Shown here in pieces: positions 1 through 9,885 of a DNA stretch of 64,000 nt. The notes beneath the pieces are model-generated. The model saw only the letters and a program-made list of their open reading frames with translations. It was not told the DNA's origin and did no database searches. The translations under genes were made by a program, and so were the position numbers. Origin of the DNA: Neobacillus fumarioli NBRC 102428 (GTDB taxonomy: Bacteria > Bacillota > Bacilli > Bacillales > Cytobacillaceae); assembly GCF_001591485.1 (NCBI RefSeq), contig NZ_BCUZ01000001.1, forward strand, positions 47,405 through 111,404, written 5' to 3'. The stretch's first letter is position 1. Each line of letters begins with the position of its first letter.

Positions 1-953
1 TATTTGGTTACAACGGTCGATCCTTCCACAACAGGCAAAATATCCCTTTGGACCCCTTCCCTTGATACATCAGCAGATGAACCACCGGAATTACGGCTTG
101 CAATCTTATCGATTTCATCAATAAAAATAATCCCGGTTTGCTCAGCACGAAAAATTGCTTCAGATGTCACTTCATCCATATCAATCAATTTTGATGCTTC
201 TTCATTTGTTAATACTTTTCTTGCTTCACGGACCGTTAATTTTCTTTTTTTCCGCTTTTTCGGGATCAAGCTATTAAGAGCATCCTGCATGTTCATTCCC
301 ATTTGCTCTATGCCGGAACCTTGAAGCAAATCAAACATGGACGGAGTTTGTTCCTCAACTTCTACCGTTACAATTTCATCTTCTAATTGGCCAAGAGCCA
401 GCTTTTCTTTGACAATCTTGCGCTTTTCCTGAACAGAACAGTCTTCTTGGTGCGTCTCTTGTTCTGAAGAGGCGGTTCCGCCGCCAAATAACATTTCTAA
501 TGGATTTTTATAATTTGTATTTTTTTTGGCTGATGGAACTAACAGCTCAACAATCCTGCTGTTGGCATTCTCTTCTGCCCGTTCCTTTACACTTTGCATC
601 CGCTCTTCTTTTACTAAACGCACCGCTGTTTCAGCAAGATCGCGAACCATTGATTCAACATCGCGGCCGACATAGCCTACTTCTGTAAACTTTGTCGCTT
701 CGACTTTTACAAAAGGCGCACCAACAAGTTTGGCAATTCTTCTGGCAATTTCTGTTTTCCCTACTCCGGTTGGACCGATCATCAAAATATTTTTAGGGAT
801 AATTTCGTCCCTCATTTTTTCATTTAACAGGCCTCTGCGGTAGCGATTCCTGAGAGCAACTGCAACAGCTTTCTTAGCATCCTTTTGGCCGATAATATAC
901 TGGTCAAGTTTCTCCACAATTTGCCGGGGAGTTAAATTGGTTGTTTTGCCCAT
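1..953 (-). CDS. hslU: HslU (ClpY) ATPase subunit of the HslVU protease, 3' end cut by the window edge
   Basis: AAA+ unfoldase that feeds substrates to the HslV peptidase in the cytoplasm. About 317 codons are visible from the ATG at 953, which has a GGAAGGAG ribosome binding site. Seen: a Walker [10 protein letters not shown] at about residues 60-68, the [14 protein letters not shown] segment, an intermediate domain rich in charged residues with the [10 protein letters not shown] stretch, and a Walker [10 protein letters not shown] near the truncation. The remaining C-terminal part lies outside the window. It starts 17 bp after hslV, so the two are co-transcribed. Family assignment is secure. 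Confidence 0.97.
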   Translation of the reverse strand, partial: MGKTTNLTPRQIVEKLDQYIIGQKDAKKAVAVALRNRYRRGLLNEKMRDEIIPKNILMIGPTGVGKTEIARRIAKLVGAPFVKVEATKFTEVGYVGRDVESMVRDLAETAVRLVKEERMQSVKERAEENANSRIVELLVPSAKKNTNYKNPLEMLFGGGTASSEQETHQEDCSVQEKRKIVKEKLALGQLEDEIVTVEVEEQTPSMFDLLQGSGIEQMGMNMQDALNSLIPKKRKKRKLTVREARKVLTNEEASKLIDMDEVTSEAIFRAEQTGIIFIDEIDKIASRNSGGSSADVSREGVQRDILPVVEGSTVVTK

Positions 954-970
954 TTCTATTCTCCTTCCCG

Positions 971-1513
971 TTATAGCTCTTCCACAATAATATTGTGGTT
1001 CGTGTAGACACAAATTTCTGCAGCCATTTCCAAAGAAGCTTTCGCAATTTCATTTGCAGTTAGGTGGTCTCCCGCGTATCGCTTTAAGGAGCGGCCAGCC
1101 GCCAAAGCATAATTTCCACCTGAACCAATTGCAAGAATTCCATCATCCGGTTCGATTACTTCACCGGTACCCGAAACAAGCAATAAATTTTCTTTATCCA
1201 TTACAATTAGCATGGCCTCCAGCTTACGTAAAACTTTATCGCTGCGCCATTCTTTTGCAAGTTCAACAGCAGCTCTTTGCAGATTTCCGTTGAATTCTTC
1301 AAGCTTTCCCTCGAACAATTCAAAAAGTGTAAATGCATCTGCAACAGATCCAGCAAAACCAGCTAATACTTTCCCATTAAAGATCTTTCTTACTTTTCTT
1401 GCCGTGTGCTTCATGACAACCGCATTGCCAAATGTTACTTGGCCGTCACCCGCCATTGCGCATTCACCTTTATGTTGAACAGCAAATATTGTTGTTGCAT
1501 GAAATTGATTCAA
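971..1513 (-). CDS. hslV: HslV (ClpQ) peptidase subunit of HslVU, TTG start
   Basis: Proteasome-like threonine/serine peptidase forming the core of HslVU. The frame is open to an ATG at 1543, but that codon has no ribosome binding site. A TTG at 1513 sits 8 nt after AAGGAGG and gives a 180-residue protein starting (M)[15 protein letters not shown], the family's usual length. Seen: [27 protein letters not shown] and the [15 protein letters not shown] block. With this start the N-terminus has no Ser before HATTIF. B. subtilis ClpQ begins MSSFHATTIF and uses an N-terminal Ser, so here the nucleophile would more likely be the Thr of ATTIF after propeptide removal (inference). Confidence 0.95.
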   Translation of the reverse strand: MNQFHATTIFAVQHKGECAMAGDGQVTFGNAVVMKHTARKVRKIFNGKVLAGFAGSVADAFTLFELFEGKLEEFNGNLQRAAVELAKEWRSDKVLRKLEAMLIVMDKENLLLVSGTGEVIEPDDGILAIGSGGNYALAAGRSLKRYAGDHLTANEIAKASLEMAAEICVYTNHNIIVEEL

Positions 1514-1869
1514 TTGGCTCTCCTCCTTTTGGAGTATTCTCATGATTAAAGGCCTGGATTACTGTATGTAACGAGGAAGTTTCCGTTACTAAAACCATTT
1601 CTAATTACTCTTCAAATATCCGATATACAATTCCTTCATTCTGACTTCTCTATATATGTCGTGAGCAACGAAAATATGCCGGATGTATAAAGATGTTTAA
1701 AAAAGAAATGTCTTATTTTCGAAATGAACAAGACTCCAGCTTTATATTGTGCATAAAATGGGCGGCTTTTGTAAATACCCTTTTATTTAAATTTAAGAAA
1801 ATATTTAAATTGATTTCATCTGCAAGGGCTACTAAATCGTATCACACTTCTTATACCCTTGCAACATAT
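1514..1869. other. Intergenic stretch where xerC (codV) would be expected
   Basis: In B. subtilis xerC lies between trmFO and clpQ; here there are only about 356 bp. I see no tyrosine-recombinase motifs (no R..HxxR..Y pattern) in any frame. The stretch is AT-rich and holds a short palindrome, AATTTAA with an 8-nt centre and TTAAATT, near 1789-1812. No convincing sigma-A promoter for hslVU is visible. A 77-codon + strand frame at 1693-1926 runs into the 3' end of trmFO and looks like chance. Confidence 0.6.
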
Positions 1870-3177
1870 TCACAAAACCTTCACAAAGTTCTGAATTGTT
1901 TGCAATGCCCGCTCAGCATATTGTAAATTTCTTTCCTGTTTTCCTTTAATTCTTGTAGGCAGCTCAGGAAACAGCCCAAAATTCGCATTCATGGGCTGGA
2001 AATGGTCTGGGCTTGTTGTCGTAATATACCGAGCCATACTTCCTATTGCTGTTTCTTGAGGAAATTCAACAGGCTGCTGTCCTCGAACAAGACGGGCAGC
2101 ATTAATTCCGGCAATCAGGCCGCTTGCAGCGGATTCTACATAGCCTTCTACGCCAGTCATCTGACCAGCAAAAAATAAATCTTCACGTCCTCGGAATTGA
2201 TAGGTAGCTTTAAGAACCTTCGGCGAATTAATAAACGTATTGCGATGCATCACACCATACCGCACAATTTCAGCATTTTCAAGTCCTGGAATCATTCGAA
2301 AAACTTCCTTTTGAGCACCCCACTTTAAATGTGTCTGGAATCCCACCATATTAAAAAGTTTTCCTGCCGCATCATCCTGACGAAGCTGAACAACAGCAAA
2401 GGGACGTTTTCCCGTTCTTGGATCCTCTAAACCTACAGGTTTTAATGGACCGAATAGCATCGTTTTTTTACCTCTTGCCGCCATAACTTCAATCGGCATA
2501 CAACCTTCAAAAAATATTTCTTTTTCAAATTCTTTCAATGGAGCTGTTTCTGCCGAGATAAGTGCATCGTAAAAACGATTAAACTCCTCCTCAGTCATAG
2601 GGCAGTTTAAGTAGGCTGCCTCTCCCTTATCATAGCGGGATTTTAAATATACTTTTTCCATGTTAATGCTGTCTTTTTCAATAATTGGGGCTGCAGCATC
2701 ATAAAAATAAAGATATTCCTCGCCTGTTAAATTTTTTAATTTTGCTGAAAGCTCCGGACTAGTCAACGGGCCGGTCGCAATAACAGTAGGACCTTCGGGA
2801 ATTTCCGTTACCTCTTCGTGTATCACTGTTACATTTTCATGATTCTTCACCATTTTGGTTACTTTGGCGGCAAACTCATGGCGATCAACCGCAAGCGCCC
2901 CACCAGCAGGTACTGAACAGGCATCCGCAGCAGCAATAATAACAGAATCCAGTTTTCTCATTTCTTCCTTTAATACACCAACTGCATTTGTTAAAGTATT
3001 TGCCCGAAGAGAATTACTGCAAACAAGCTCAGCAAATTTATCTGTATGGTGGGCTGGTGTTTGTTTGACAGGACGCATCTCATAAAGTTTCACCTTCACA
3101 CCGCGCCTAGCGATCTGCCAAGCAGCTTCACTTCCTGCAAGACCAGCCCCCACCACATTTATTGTCATCATATCCAT
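1870..3177 (-). CDS. trmFO: TrmFO, folate-dependent tRNA m5U54 methyltransferase
   Basis: FAD- and methylenetetrahydrofolate-dependent enzyme making ribothymidine at tRNA position 54. Length is 435 residues, normal for the family. Seen: an N-terminal dinucleotide fold [20 protein letters not shown], the KLYEMRP motif, [15 protein letters not shown], and a C-terminal [22 protein letters not shown] that binds FAD. The ATG at 3177 has AGGAGG about 6 nt upstream; two further in-frame ATGs at codons 3 and 4 are less well spaced. It lies between topA and hslV, as in other Bacillales except for the missing xerC. Confidence 0.97.
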   Translation of the reverse strand: MDMMTINVVGAGLAGSEAAWQIARRGVKVKLYEMRPVKQTPAHHTDKFAELVCSNSLRANTLTNAVGVLKEEMRKLDSVIIAAADACSVPAGGALAVDRHEFAAKVTKMVKNHENVTVIHEEVTEIPEGPTVIATGPLTSPELSAKLKNLTGEEYLYFYDAAAPIIEKDSINMEKVYLKSRYDKGEAAYLNCPMTEEEFNRFYDALISAETAPLKEFEKEIFFEGCMPIEVMAARGKKTMLFGPLKPVGLEDPRTGKRPFAVVQLRQDDAAGKLFNMVGFQTHLKWGAQKEVFRMIPGLENAEIVRYGVMHRNTFINSPKVLKATYQFRGREDLFFAGQMTGVEGYVESAASGLIAGINAARLVRGQQPVEFPQETAIGSMARYITTTSPDHFQPMNANFGLFPELPTRIKGKQERNLQYAERALQTIQNFVKVL

Positions 3178-3349
3178 ATTCGGCCTCCTGACGCTTCCTT
3201 ATAAAATCTATCACAACAAGAATATAATTTGAAAAGACAGTTGAATTTAGCTTTCCCTCGCTAAAAGTCCATCTTGCATTGTACTACATGAAGCAAAAAG
3301 AAAAAAGTTTTTAGTCTTTTTTGAAGTTACAAGCTAAAAACATAAATGA

Positions 3350-3373
3350 AAGAGTGGAGAAATCCCCACTCTT
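3350..3373 (-). terminator. Hairpin at the topA stop codon
   Basis: AAGAGTGG and CCACTCTT arms enclose an 8-nt loop and are followed on the - strand by TCATTTATGTTTTT. The 5' arm overlaps the topA stop codon. It probably ends topA transcripts before trmFO, which would then need its own promoter in the following 170 bp or read-through. Confidence 0.65.
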
Positions 3374-5453
3374 AGCTTTGCGGTTCTTCTTTGTAGTCAC
3401 AATTGGTACATTGTACCTGAACTCCTTTTTTCAATTTTTTCTCTACGAGGAGTCCTTCACATTTAGGACAGCTTCTTGGAAGCGGTTTATCCCAAGAAAT
3501 AAAGTCACATTCAGGGAAACGGCTACACCCGTAAAATAAGCGTTTTTTCTTGCTCTTTCTCTCAACAATGGTTCCTTCTTTACATTTCGGACAGGTGACG
3601 CCAATTTCTTTAACAATTGGTTTTGTATTGCGGCAATCTGGAAAATTACTGCAAGCCATAAACTTTCCATATCGGCCCATTTTAAATACCATTGGGCTGC
3701 CGCAAAGGTCACAGTCCTCCCCAGCAGGTTCATCTTTTATCTCAATTGATTGCATTTCTTCTTCTGCTTTTTTTAAGTGAGTTTCAAACTCTTTATAAAA
3801 TTCGTCAATAACTTGAACCCAAGGAATCTTTCCTTCTTCAATATTATCCAAGTCCTGTTCCATTTTTGCGGTAAATTCCACATCAAGAATATCTGGAAAA
3901 AATTCAAGGATCAGGTCATTGATAATTTCACCAAGTTCAGTAGGAACGAAACGTTTATTATCAAGCGCAACATAACCGCGGTTTTGGATAGTATCCAAAG
4001 TCGGTGCATATGTGGACGGTCGGCCGATTCCAAGTTCTTCTAATGTTCTGACGAGTCTTGCCTCTGTATACCTTGGAGGCGGCTGGGTAAAATGCTGTTT
4101 CGGTTCAATATCCTTCTTAAATACCTCATCGCCAACCTTTAACTCTGGAAGCAATTTATCTTTCTTCTCTTCTGTCTGGTCATCGGAACCTTCTACATAA
4201 ATTTTCATAAATCCCGGAAATTTAATCTTCGAACCTGTGGCACGAAACAGAACATTGCCATTTTGTAAATCAACACTCATGGTATCCATTACTGCCTGCG
4301 CCATTTGGCTTGCTAAAAAACGGTCCCAAATTAATTTATATAGTCTAAATTGGTCTCTTGAAAGAAATTCCTTCATACTTTCAGGAGTTCGAAATGTACT
4401 TGTCGGACGGATTGCTTCATGGGCATCTTGGGTATTTGTCTGTTTCTTCTCTTTACGAGTCTCTTCCTTTAAATAATTTTCGCCGAATTCCTGTCTGATA
4501 TAATCTGCCGCTTCCTTTTGTGCGATCTCCGATATACGAGTTGAATCCGTTCTCATATATGTAATAAGACCGACCGTCCCCTCTTTGCCAAGTTCAATAC
4601 CTTCATAAAGCTGCTGAGCCAGCATCATCGTCTTCTTGGCACGGAAATTTAATTTTCTTGCAGCTTCCTGCTGCAGAGAAGACGTAATAAACGGTGGTGC
4701 CGGGTTTCGTTTTCTCTCTCTTTTCGTGACCGCAGTTACCGTAAATTTATTTCCATCCAATCCTTGCAAAACATTATTGACATCTTGTTCGGATTTCAAC
4801 TCAGTTTTATCCTTGCCCTCTAAAGTATAAAAATCTGCGCTGAATTGGTCTTTTCCCTTTAGGAACTCTCCTTCAATTGTCCAATATTCTTCCGGGATAA
4901 AAGCTTTGATCTCTTTTTCCCGGTCAATAATCAGCTTGACCGCTACGGACTGAACACGCCCTGCGCTAAGGCCCTTTTTTACTTTTTTCCATAGAAGTGG
5001 ACTGATATTATATCCGACAAGACGGTCCAAAATCCTTCGTGCCTGCTGGGCGTCAACCAAATCCATATTGATGGGACGAGGATGCTTAAAAGATTCCTTA
5101 ATTGCATCCTTGGTGATTTCATTAAATACAACTCGGCAGTCTGAATGGATATCGATTTCCAAACTGTGAGCCAAATGCCAGGCAATAGCTTCTCCCTCAC
5201 GGTCAGGGTCGGCTGCGAGATATACTTGTTTTGCTTTTTTGGCTGCTGTTTTTAATTCTTTCAATACAGGTCCCTTGCCCCGGATGGTAATATACTTTGG
5301 TTCAAAATTATGTTCAACATCAACCCCCATTTGACTACGCGGCAAATCACGGACATGGCCCATTGATGCTTTTACTTTATATTTTTTTCCCAGATATCGT
5401 TCGATCGTTTTCGCTTTTGCTGGCGATTCTACGATTACAAGAAAATCTGCCAT
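3372..5453 (-). CDS. topA: DNA topoisomerase I
   Basis: Type IA topoisomerase that relaxes negative supercoils. 693 residues. Seen: N-terminal Toprim domain ([26 protein letters not shown]), catalytic Tyr299 in [12 protein letters not shown], and three C-terminal four-cysteine zinc ribbons (CDLCG..CSNFPDC, CPKCK..CSRFPEC, CPKCE..CTNC). ATG at 5453 follows AGGAGG. It is preceded by a leader of about 200 nt with its own candidate promoter, and sits between dprA and trmFO as in B. subtilis. Confidence 0.98.
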   Translation of the reverse strand: MADFLVIVESPAKAKTIERYLGKKYKVKASMGHVRDLPRSQMGVDVEHNFEPKYITIRGKGPVLKELKTAAKKAKQVYLAADPDREGEAIAWHLAHSLEIDIHSDCRVVFNEITKDAIKESFKHPRPINMDLVDAQQARRILDRLVGYNISPLLWKKVKKGLSAGRVQSVAVKLIIDREKEIKAFIPEEYWTIEGEFLKGKDQFSADFYTLEGKDKTELKSEQDVNNVLQGLDGNKFTVTAVTKRERKRNPAPPFITSSLQQEAARKLNFRAKKTMMLAQQLYEGIELGKEGTVGLITYMRTDSTRISEIAQKEAADYIRQEFGENYLKEETRKEKKQTNTQDAHEAIRPTSTFRTPESMKEFLSRDQFRLYKLIWDRFLASQMAQAVMDTMSVDLQNGNVLFRATGSKIKFPGFMKIYVEGSDDQTEEKKDKLLPELKVGDEVFKKDIEPKQHFTQPPPRYTEARLVRTLEELGIGRPSTYAPTLDTIQNRGYVALDNKRFVPTELGEIINDLILEFFPDILDVEFTAKMEQDLDNIEEGKIPWVQVIDEFYKEFETHLKKAEEEMQSIEIKDEPAGEDCDLCGSPMVFKMGRYGKFMACSNFPDCRNTKPIVKEIGVTCPKCKEGTIVERKSKKKRLFYGCSRFPECDFISWDKPLPRSCPKCEGLLVEKKLKKGVQVQCTNCDYKEEPQS

Positions 5454-5660
5454 TAATCAATATCCTCCTTAGAGGGAAAGTGTAGTCTCAAGAATCCGGC
5501 AAAAGCCATTCATAGATGCTTGCCATTCGAAAAAATTTTCTTACATCCCGCTTCATAAGAATCGGATAAAATACTTCTGCAAAACCGCACATCCCAAATT
5601 TATATGTTCATTGCCGTTTAAAATTACTCAAGTTAATTCTTTTTTAAACATCTGTTGGAA

Positions 5661-5689
5661 AATGTATAACAGATTAGAAATAATTTCAA
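5661..5689 (-). promoter_or_regulatory. Candidate sigma-A promoter for topA
   Basis: TTGAAA at 5684-5689 and TACATT at 5661-5666 are separated by 17 nt. Initiation near 5654 would leave a 5' leader of about 200 nt before topA. The remaining 5454-5660 stretch shows no reading frame or recognised riboswitch. Confidence 0.5.
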
Positions 5690-5721
5690 CCTTTTTATGC
5701 TATTTTTTCTTCATTTATACC

Positions 5722-5759
5722 AAAAAAACCTTCAAATTTGAAAATTTTAATGGTTTTTT
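5722..5759. terminator. AT-rich hairpin after dprA
   Basis: AAAAAACC and GGTTTTTT arms enclose an inner CAAATTTG palindrome, at the dprA stop codon. A-tract and T-tract on either side would allow it to work in both directions. Likely ends dprA transcripts. Confidence 0.55.
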
Positions 5760-6651
5760 ATGTTTTTAAATAAATCTTATCCATAATCTCTTCTAAAATA
5801 TCCTCGGCACTAATTACTAATTTTGCACCCTGTTGAATTAATTCATTTGCTCCAATAGAATACGGATTAAAGATGCTTCCCGGCAGCGAAAAAACTTCTC
5901 TTCCTTCATGTACAGCATAATTTGCCGTAATGAGGGAGCCGCTTTTTCTTTTTGCTTCTACGATCAAAGTTCCACGGCTCATACCGCTGATAATTCGATT
6001 CCGAGCTGGAAAATGCCATTTTAGGGGTTTAGTATCAGGAGGGTATTCTGAAAGAATCAGCCCGCTTTTCATCATTTCTAATGCTAGCTTCAAATTTTCT
6101 TTCGGATAAATATGATACAATCCTCCGGCAATTACTGCAATGGTTTTGCCACCATTTTTCATCGCATATTCATGAGCGAGGGCATCAATTCCTTTTGCCA
6201 GACCGCTGACAATAAGAACACCGCTTTTAATTAACTCGGGAAACAACATCCGAATTGCATTTTTTCCATATTGAGTGGCTTGCCGCGAACCAACTACAGC
6301 CAGTTTCGGTTCCACCTCAAGCAGGGATACATCCCCTTTCGCAAATAGCACCCATGGCGGCTGATAAATTTCCTTTAAGTACTGGGGATATACTTTATCA
6401 AAGATCGTAATGACAGCAATACCATTCTTATCATATTCTTGGATTTTCTTGCGAATTTTTTCGGGATTAAATGCTTTTCCAGAAGTGTTTTGGGCGAAGG
6501 ATTGGAAAAACTCTTGTTGGGGATTACTAAGGGAGCTAAACGAGTAAAAATATTCGAGCATTGGGTCTCTTTTTAAGATTTGAAAAATTGTATTCCATGA
6601 ATAATTTGGCTCATGCAACAGAGCAATTAACTTTTCTCTAAATGCATCCAT
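5758..6651 (-). CDS. dprA: DprA (Smf) DNA-processing protein
   Basis: Loads RecA onto incoming single-stranded DNA during natural transformation. 297 residues. Seen: an N-terminal helical region, then a Rossmann-like core with AVVGSRQATQYGK, SGLAKGIDALAHEYAMKNG, AVIAGGLYHIYPKEN and RNRIISGMSRGTLIVEAK, ending at EDILEEI. Start ATG at 6651 has GGGAGG about 11 nt upstream, a long spacing. It lies between sucD and topA, its conserved place in Bacillales. Competence in this organism is not proven by this gene alone. Confidence 0.96.
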   Translation of the reverse strand: MDAFREKLIALLHEPNYSWNTIFQILKRDPMLEYFYSFSSLSNPQQEFFQSFAQNTSGKAFNPEKIRKKIQEYDKNGIAVITIFDKVYPQYLKEIYQPPWVLFAKGDVSLLEVEPKLAVVGSRQATQYGKNAIRMLFPELIKSGVLIVSGLAKGIDALAHEYAMKNGGKTIAVIAGGLYHIYPKENLKLALEMMKSGLILSEYPPDTKPLKWHFPARNRIISGMSRGTLIVEAKRKSGSLITANYAVHEGREVFSLPGSIFNPYSIGANELIQQGAKLVISAEDILEEIMDKIYLKT

Positions 6652-6681
6652 TCAATGTAAAACCTCCCGGTAATAAATTAT

Positions 6682-6721
6682 AATGATAATGAAATAGCCC
6701 CTCATTTTATCGAGGGACTAT
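6682..6721 (-). terminator. Terminator of sucCD
   Basis: ATAGTCCCTC and GAGGGGCTAT arms (one G-U pair) with an 8-nt loop, followed on the - strand by a T-rich run. It lies in the 98-bp gap between sucD and dprA. Confidence 0.75.
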
Positions 6722-6749
6722 CTGCTACCATCTTGAAGATTATGTTAAA

Positions 6750-7652
6750 TTAATGGGTTTTGCATTTTTCGTATAGACCTTTTTCTTTAAGCACTTCGAT
6801 TAATGTTTCACCCATAACAGACGGTGTATCTGCAACTTTAATTCCGCATTCGTTCATCACGCGGATTTTTTCATCAGCTGTACCTTTACCACCGGAGATA
6901 ATCGCTCCTGCATGGCCCATACGTTTCCCTGGAGGTGCAGTACGTCCGCCGATAAAGCCGACGACAGGCTTGGTCATGTTTTCTTTTACCCATCTTGCTG
7001 CTTCTTCTTCAGCTGTTCCTCCGATTTCACCGATCATAATGACAGCATATGTTTCAGGATCTTCATTAAATGCTTTTAATACATCGATAAAGTTTGTTCC
7101 GTTAACAGGGTCGCCACCAATCCCAACAGCCGTTGTCTGACCAATACCAGCTTGGGTTAATTGATGAACAGCCTCATATGTTAATGTACCAGAGCGGGAA
7201 ACAACACCAACATGGCCTTTTGTATGAATGTAGCCAGGCATAATACCGATTTTACATTCATCTGCTGTAATAACTCCAGGGCAGTTAGGGCCGACAAGAC
7301 GAGTCTTCTTGCCTTCCATGTAACGTTTAACCTTCACCATATCTAGAACCGGAATATGTTCAGTTATGCAGATCACAAGATCTAATTCTGCATCTACAGC
7401 TTCAATAATGGAATCCGCAGCAAACGGTGCCGGTACATAGATAACCGATGCTGTTGCACCAGTTGCTTCAACAGCCTCTTTCACTGTATTAAAAACAGGA
7501 ACACCCTCTACTTCTTGACCGCCTTTACCAGGAGAAGTCCCTCCGACAATTTTTGTACCATATTCAAGCATTTGCTTTGTATGGAAACGGGCAGTTCCGC
7601 CTGTAATCCCTTGCACAATAACTTTTGTATCCTTATTAATAAATACGCTCAC
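6750..7652 (-). CDS. sucD: Succinyl-CoA synthetase alpha subunit
   Basis: With SucC converts succinyl-CoA, ADP and phosphate to succinate, CoA and ATP in the TCA cycle. 300 residues. Seen: CoA-binding Rossmann domain with [23 protein letters not shown], the [12 protein letters not shown] segment, and the phosphorylated His at about 247 in [17 protein letters not shown]. It follows sucC at 22 bp, forming a two-gene operon with a shared terminator. Confidence 0.98.
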   Translation of the reverse strand: MSVFINKDTKVIVQGITGGTARFHTKQMLEYGTKIVGGTSPGKGGQEVEGVPVFNTVKEAVEATGATASVIYVPAPFAADSIIEAVDAELDLVICITEHIPVLDMVKVKRYMEGKKTRLVGPNCPGVITADECKIGIMPGYIHTKGHVGVVSRSGTLTYEAVHQLTQAGIGQTTAVGIGGDPVNGTNFIDVLKAFNEDPETYAVIMIGEIGGTAEEEAARWVKENMTKPVVGFIGGRTAPPGKRMGHAGAIISGGKGTADEKIRVMNECGIKVADTPSVMGETLIEVLKEKGLYEKCKTH

Positions 7653-7674
7653 AATAATTCCCCTTTCTTCGATC

Positions 7675-8835
7675 CTATTTCACCAATGAAACGATTTTTT
7701 GGGCGCCGTCTGCCATAGATTCAGCAGCAGTAATGTTCAGACCTGACTCAGAAAGAATTTTCTTTCCTAAGTCAACATTTGTGCCTTCTAAGCGGACTAC
7801 TAACGGAATGGAAAGTCCAACTTGTTTAGCTGCTTCTACTACACCCTCAGCAATAACATCACACTTCATGATTCCGCCAAAGATATTGACAAAGATACCT
7901 TTTACGTTTGGATCAGAAAGGATAATTTTAAATGCTTCTGTTACTTTTTCAGCTGTCGCACCGCCGCCGACATCAAGGAAGTTTGCCGGTTCTCCGCCGT
8001 AGTATTTAACGATATCCATCGTAGCCATTGCCAAGCCGGCACCGTTTACCATACAGCCGATATTACCATCTAAAGCAATATAACTTAAATCATATTTAGA
8101 TGCTTCGATTTCCTTTGGATCTTCCTCTTCAAGGTCACGATATTCTAATACATCTTTTTGACGATATAGTGCATTGGAGTCAAAGTTTAATTTTGCATCC
8201 AAAGCCATTACTTTACCGTCTCCGGTAACAACTAACGGGTTAATTTCAGCAATTGAGCAATCCTTATCAACGAACGCATTGTAAAGGCCAGTCATAAATT
8301 TAACTGCTTGATTGACTAGTTCTTTCGGGATATTGATATTAAAGGCAAGTCTGCGAGCTTGGTATGGCATTAACCCGAGTACAGGGTCGATCTCTTCTTT
8401 GAAAATTTTCTCAGGTGTTTTCGCTGCAACTTCTTCGATTTCAGTACCGCCTTCTTCAGAACCCATTAGCACAACGCGAGAAGTAGAACGGTCCAAAACT
8501 AAACCGACATAATATTCTTTCTTAATATCACAGCCTTCTTCGATCAAGAGGCGTTTTACTTCTTTACCTTCAGGACCTGTCTGGTGTGTAACCAACGTTT
8601 TCCCAAGGATTTCGCTTGCATATGTACGAACCTCATCAAGGTTTTTAGCAACCTTAACACCGCCGGCTTTTCCTCTACCGCCTGCATGAATTTGTGCTTT
8701 GACCACACATACTTGTGTGCCTAATTCTTTTGCAGCTTCAACAGCCTCTTCAACTGTGAAGGCTACTTTTCCATTTGGCACTGTTACCCCATATTTTCTG
8801 AGGATTTCTTTCCCCTGGTACTCATGGATATTCAT
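7675..8835 (-). CDS. sucC: Succinyl-CoA synthetase beta subunit
   Basis: Nucleotide-binding subunit of succinyl-CoA synthetase. The ATG at 8835 ([12 protein letters not shown]) has an AGGAGG site 7 nt upstream and gives 386 residues, the family length. The frame runs further upstream to 8901, but that part overlaps the promoter. Seen: ATP-grasp region with [31 protein letters not shown] and the C-terminal [12 protein letters not shown] and [17 protein letters not shown] blocks. Confidence 0.98.
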   Translation of the reverse strand: MNIHEYQGKEILRKYGVTVPNGKVAFTVEEAVEAAKELGTQVCVVKAQIHAGGRGKAGGVKVAKNLDEVRTYASEILGKTLVTHQTGPEGKEVKRLLIEEGCDIKKEYYVGLVLDRSTSRVVLMGSEEGGTEIEEVAAKTPEKIFKEEIDPVLGLMPYQARRLAFNINIPKELVNQAVKFMTGLYNAFVDKDCSIAEINPLVVTGDGKVMALDAKLNFDSNALYRQKDVLEYRDLEEEDPKEIEASKYDLSYIALDGNIGCMVNGAGLAMATMDIVKYYGGEPANFLDVGGGATAEKVTEAFKIILSDPNVKGIFVNIFGGIMKCDVIAEGVVEAAKQVGLSIPLVVRLEGTNVDLGKKILSESGLNITAAESMADGAQKIVSLVK

Positions 8836-8882
8836 GTTCCATCCTCCTAAATCATACTGTTTGCAAATTTGACTCCGTTTAC

Positions 8883-8911
8883 ATTGTATATAATGTCGCA
8901 AACCTTGTCCA
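8883..8911 (-). promoter_or_regulatory. Sigma-A promoter of sucCD
   Basis: TGGACA at 8906-8911 and TACAAT at 8883-8888 with a 17-nt spacer, each one base from consensus. Initiation near 8876 gives a leader of about 40 nt before the sucC ATG. Confidence 0.7.
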
Positions 8912-9010
8912 CCAATTAGTAATTAATTATATTATTTTTCAGTTTGGTAAAATAAAACAGCGGTAAAAATGATACTATGCTATCGTAAGCAGCTGAAAAT
9001 TACTTTATAG

Positions 9011-9055
9011 AAAAAATAGTTAAGCAGGCAAATAATGCCTGCTTAACTATTTTTT
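9011..9055 (-). terminator. Strong terminator after rnhB
   Basis: A perfect 20-bp stem around a 5-nt AATAA centre; the core arms are TAGTTAAGCAGGCA and TGCCTGCTTAACTA, flanked by A and T tracts. The A/T flanks make it potentially bidirectional. It separates the rnhB transcript from the sucC promoter. Confidence 0.9.
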
Positions 9056-9069
9056 TGAAAGAGGTTTGG

Positions 9070-9834
9070 CTACAGTAATTCTTTAACCGGAGAAAAAGTT
9101 TTTCTGTGAAAAGGGGTAACGCCATATTTCTCAAGAGCACGCAGATGGTCCTTCGTGCCATATCCCATATTTTTTTGGAATCCATATTCAGGATACTCTT
9201 GAGCAATTTCTTTCATGAATCGATCTCTGGCAACTTTGGCCACGATTGAGGCAGCTGCAATGGAAACACTTTTGGCGTCACCTTTTATAATCGATTCCGA
9301 TCGAAAGGGGATTTCCAATTCAACTGCATCAATTAGTACGGCTTCCGGTTTTGGATCTAGTGAAGCAATAGCAGTTTTCATTGCTTTTTTTGTCGCCTGA
9401 TAAATATTGATTTTATCAATTTCATCTGCATCGATAACTGCAATACTGACTGCCAATGCATCTCTTCTGATCACTTCATCATATTCTTCACGTTTTTTTT
9501 CTGTAAGTTTTTTCGAATCGTCAATTCCTGCCAAGAAAAATGTTTCTGGCAGAATAACAGCAGCGGCGACAACAGGACCGGCAAGTGGACCTCTTCCTAC
9601 TTCATCTACTCCTGCGATCAACTTGAACCCCTGATACCGCAAATTTTGTTCATATTTTGTCATCGCCAGAAATTTATCCTTTAAAAGCTTTTCTTGTTCC
9701 TTTTGTTTTTTCCACTTGACAAGCAATGCCTGCACACCTTTTCGCTTATCTTGTTCCAACTCGTGAATAAGGGAGCCGGCTTCTTCCTCCCTTGCAAGCA
9801 GCTCGGCAATTTGGGATATCGCTAATTGTTTCAT
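9070..9834 (-). CDS. rnhB: Ribonuclease HII
   Basis: Removes RNA primers and misincorporated ribonucleotides from DNA duplexes. 254 residues. Seen: a charged N-terminal extension of about 70 residues typical of Bacillus RNase HII, then IAGVDEVGRGPLAGPV carrying the catalytic Asp77-Glu78, DDSKKLTEKKRE, and SIAAASIVAKVARD. Lies after rbgA. In B. subtilis ylqG and ylqH follow; here the next gene is sucC. Confidence 0.97.
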   Translation of the reverse strand: MKQLAISQIAELLAREEEAGSLIHELEQDKRKGVQALLVKWKKQKEQEKLLKDKFLAMTKYEQNLRYQGFKLIAGVDEVGRGPLAGPVVAAAVILPETFFLAGIDDSKKLTEKKREEYDEVIRRDALAVSIAVIDADEIDKINIYQATKKAMKTAIASLDPKPEAVLIDAVELEIPFRSESIIKGDAKSVSIAAASIVAKVARDRFMKEIAQEYPEYGFQKNMGYGTKDHLRALEKYGVTPFHRKTFSPVKELL

Positions 9835-9852
9835 ACTCCTCCACCCACATTA

Positions 9853-9880
9853 TAAAAGCTCCCTTAAAAGGGGAGCCTTA
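9853..9880 (-). terminator. Hairpin between rbgA and rnhB
   Basis: GGCTCCC and GGGAGCT arms with a 7-nt loop, followed by TTTTATAAT. It lies in the 51-bp gap between the genes, so rnhB expression may depend on read-through or a local promoter. Confidence 0.6.
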
Positions 9881-9885
9881 TTTTC

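Noticed and set aside
1600..1700. Possible C-terminal remnant of XerC on the - strand (a 33-codon frame ending YIGYLKSN)
   Set aside because: Only scattered similarity to the ...YTHVS.E.L..VY... end of XerC, with no catalytic motif; within chance.
1789..1812. AT-rich palindrome resembling a CodY box
   Set aside because: It does not match AATTTTCWGAAAATT well, and such palindromes are common in AT-rich spacers.
1693..1926. 77-codon + strand reading frame in the gap where xerC is missing
   Set aside because: No ribosome binding site, low-complexity AT-rich composition, and it runs antisense into the conserved 3' end of trmFO.
3443..3733. Frames overlapping topA, and similarly long antisense frames in smc, ffh, carB and the ATPase gene
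   Set aside because: All lie entirely within strongly conserved coding sequence on the other frame or strand and show no domain of their own.
6677..6682. TATAAT right after the sucCD terminator as a dprA promoter
   Set aside because: No -35-like hexamer at 16-18 nt and no extended -10 TG; similar lone TATAAT after the rbgA hairpin was also left out.
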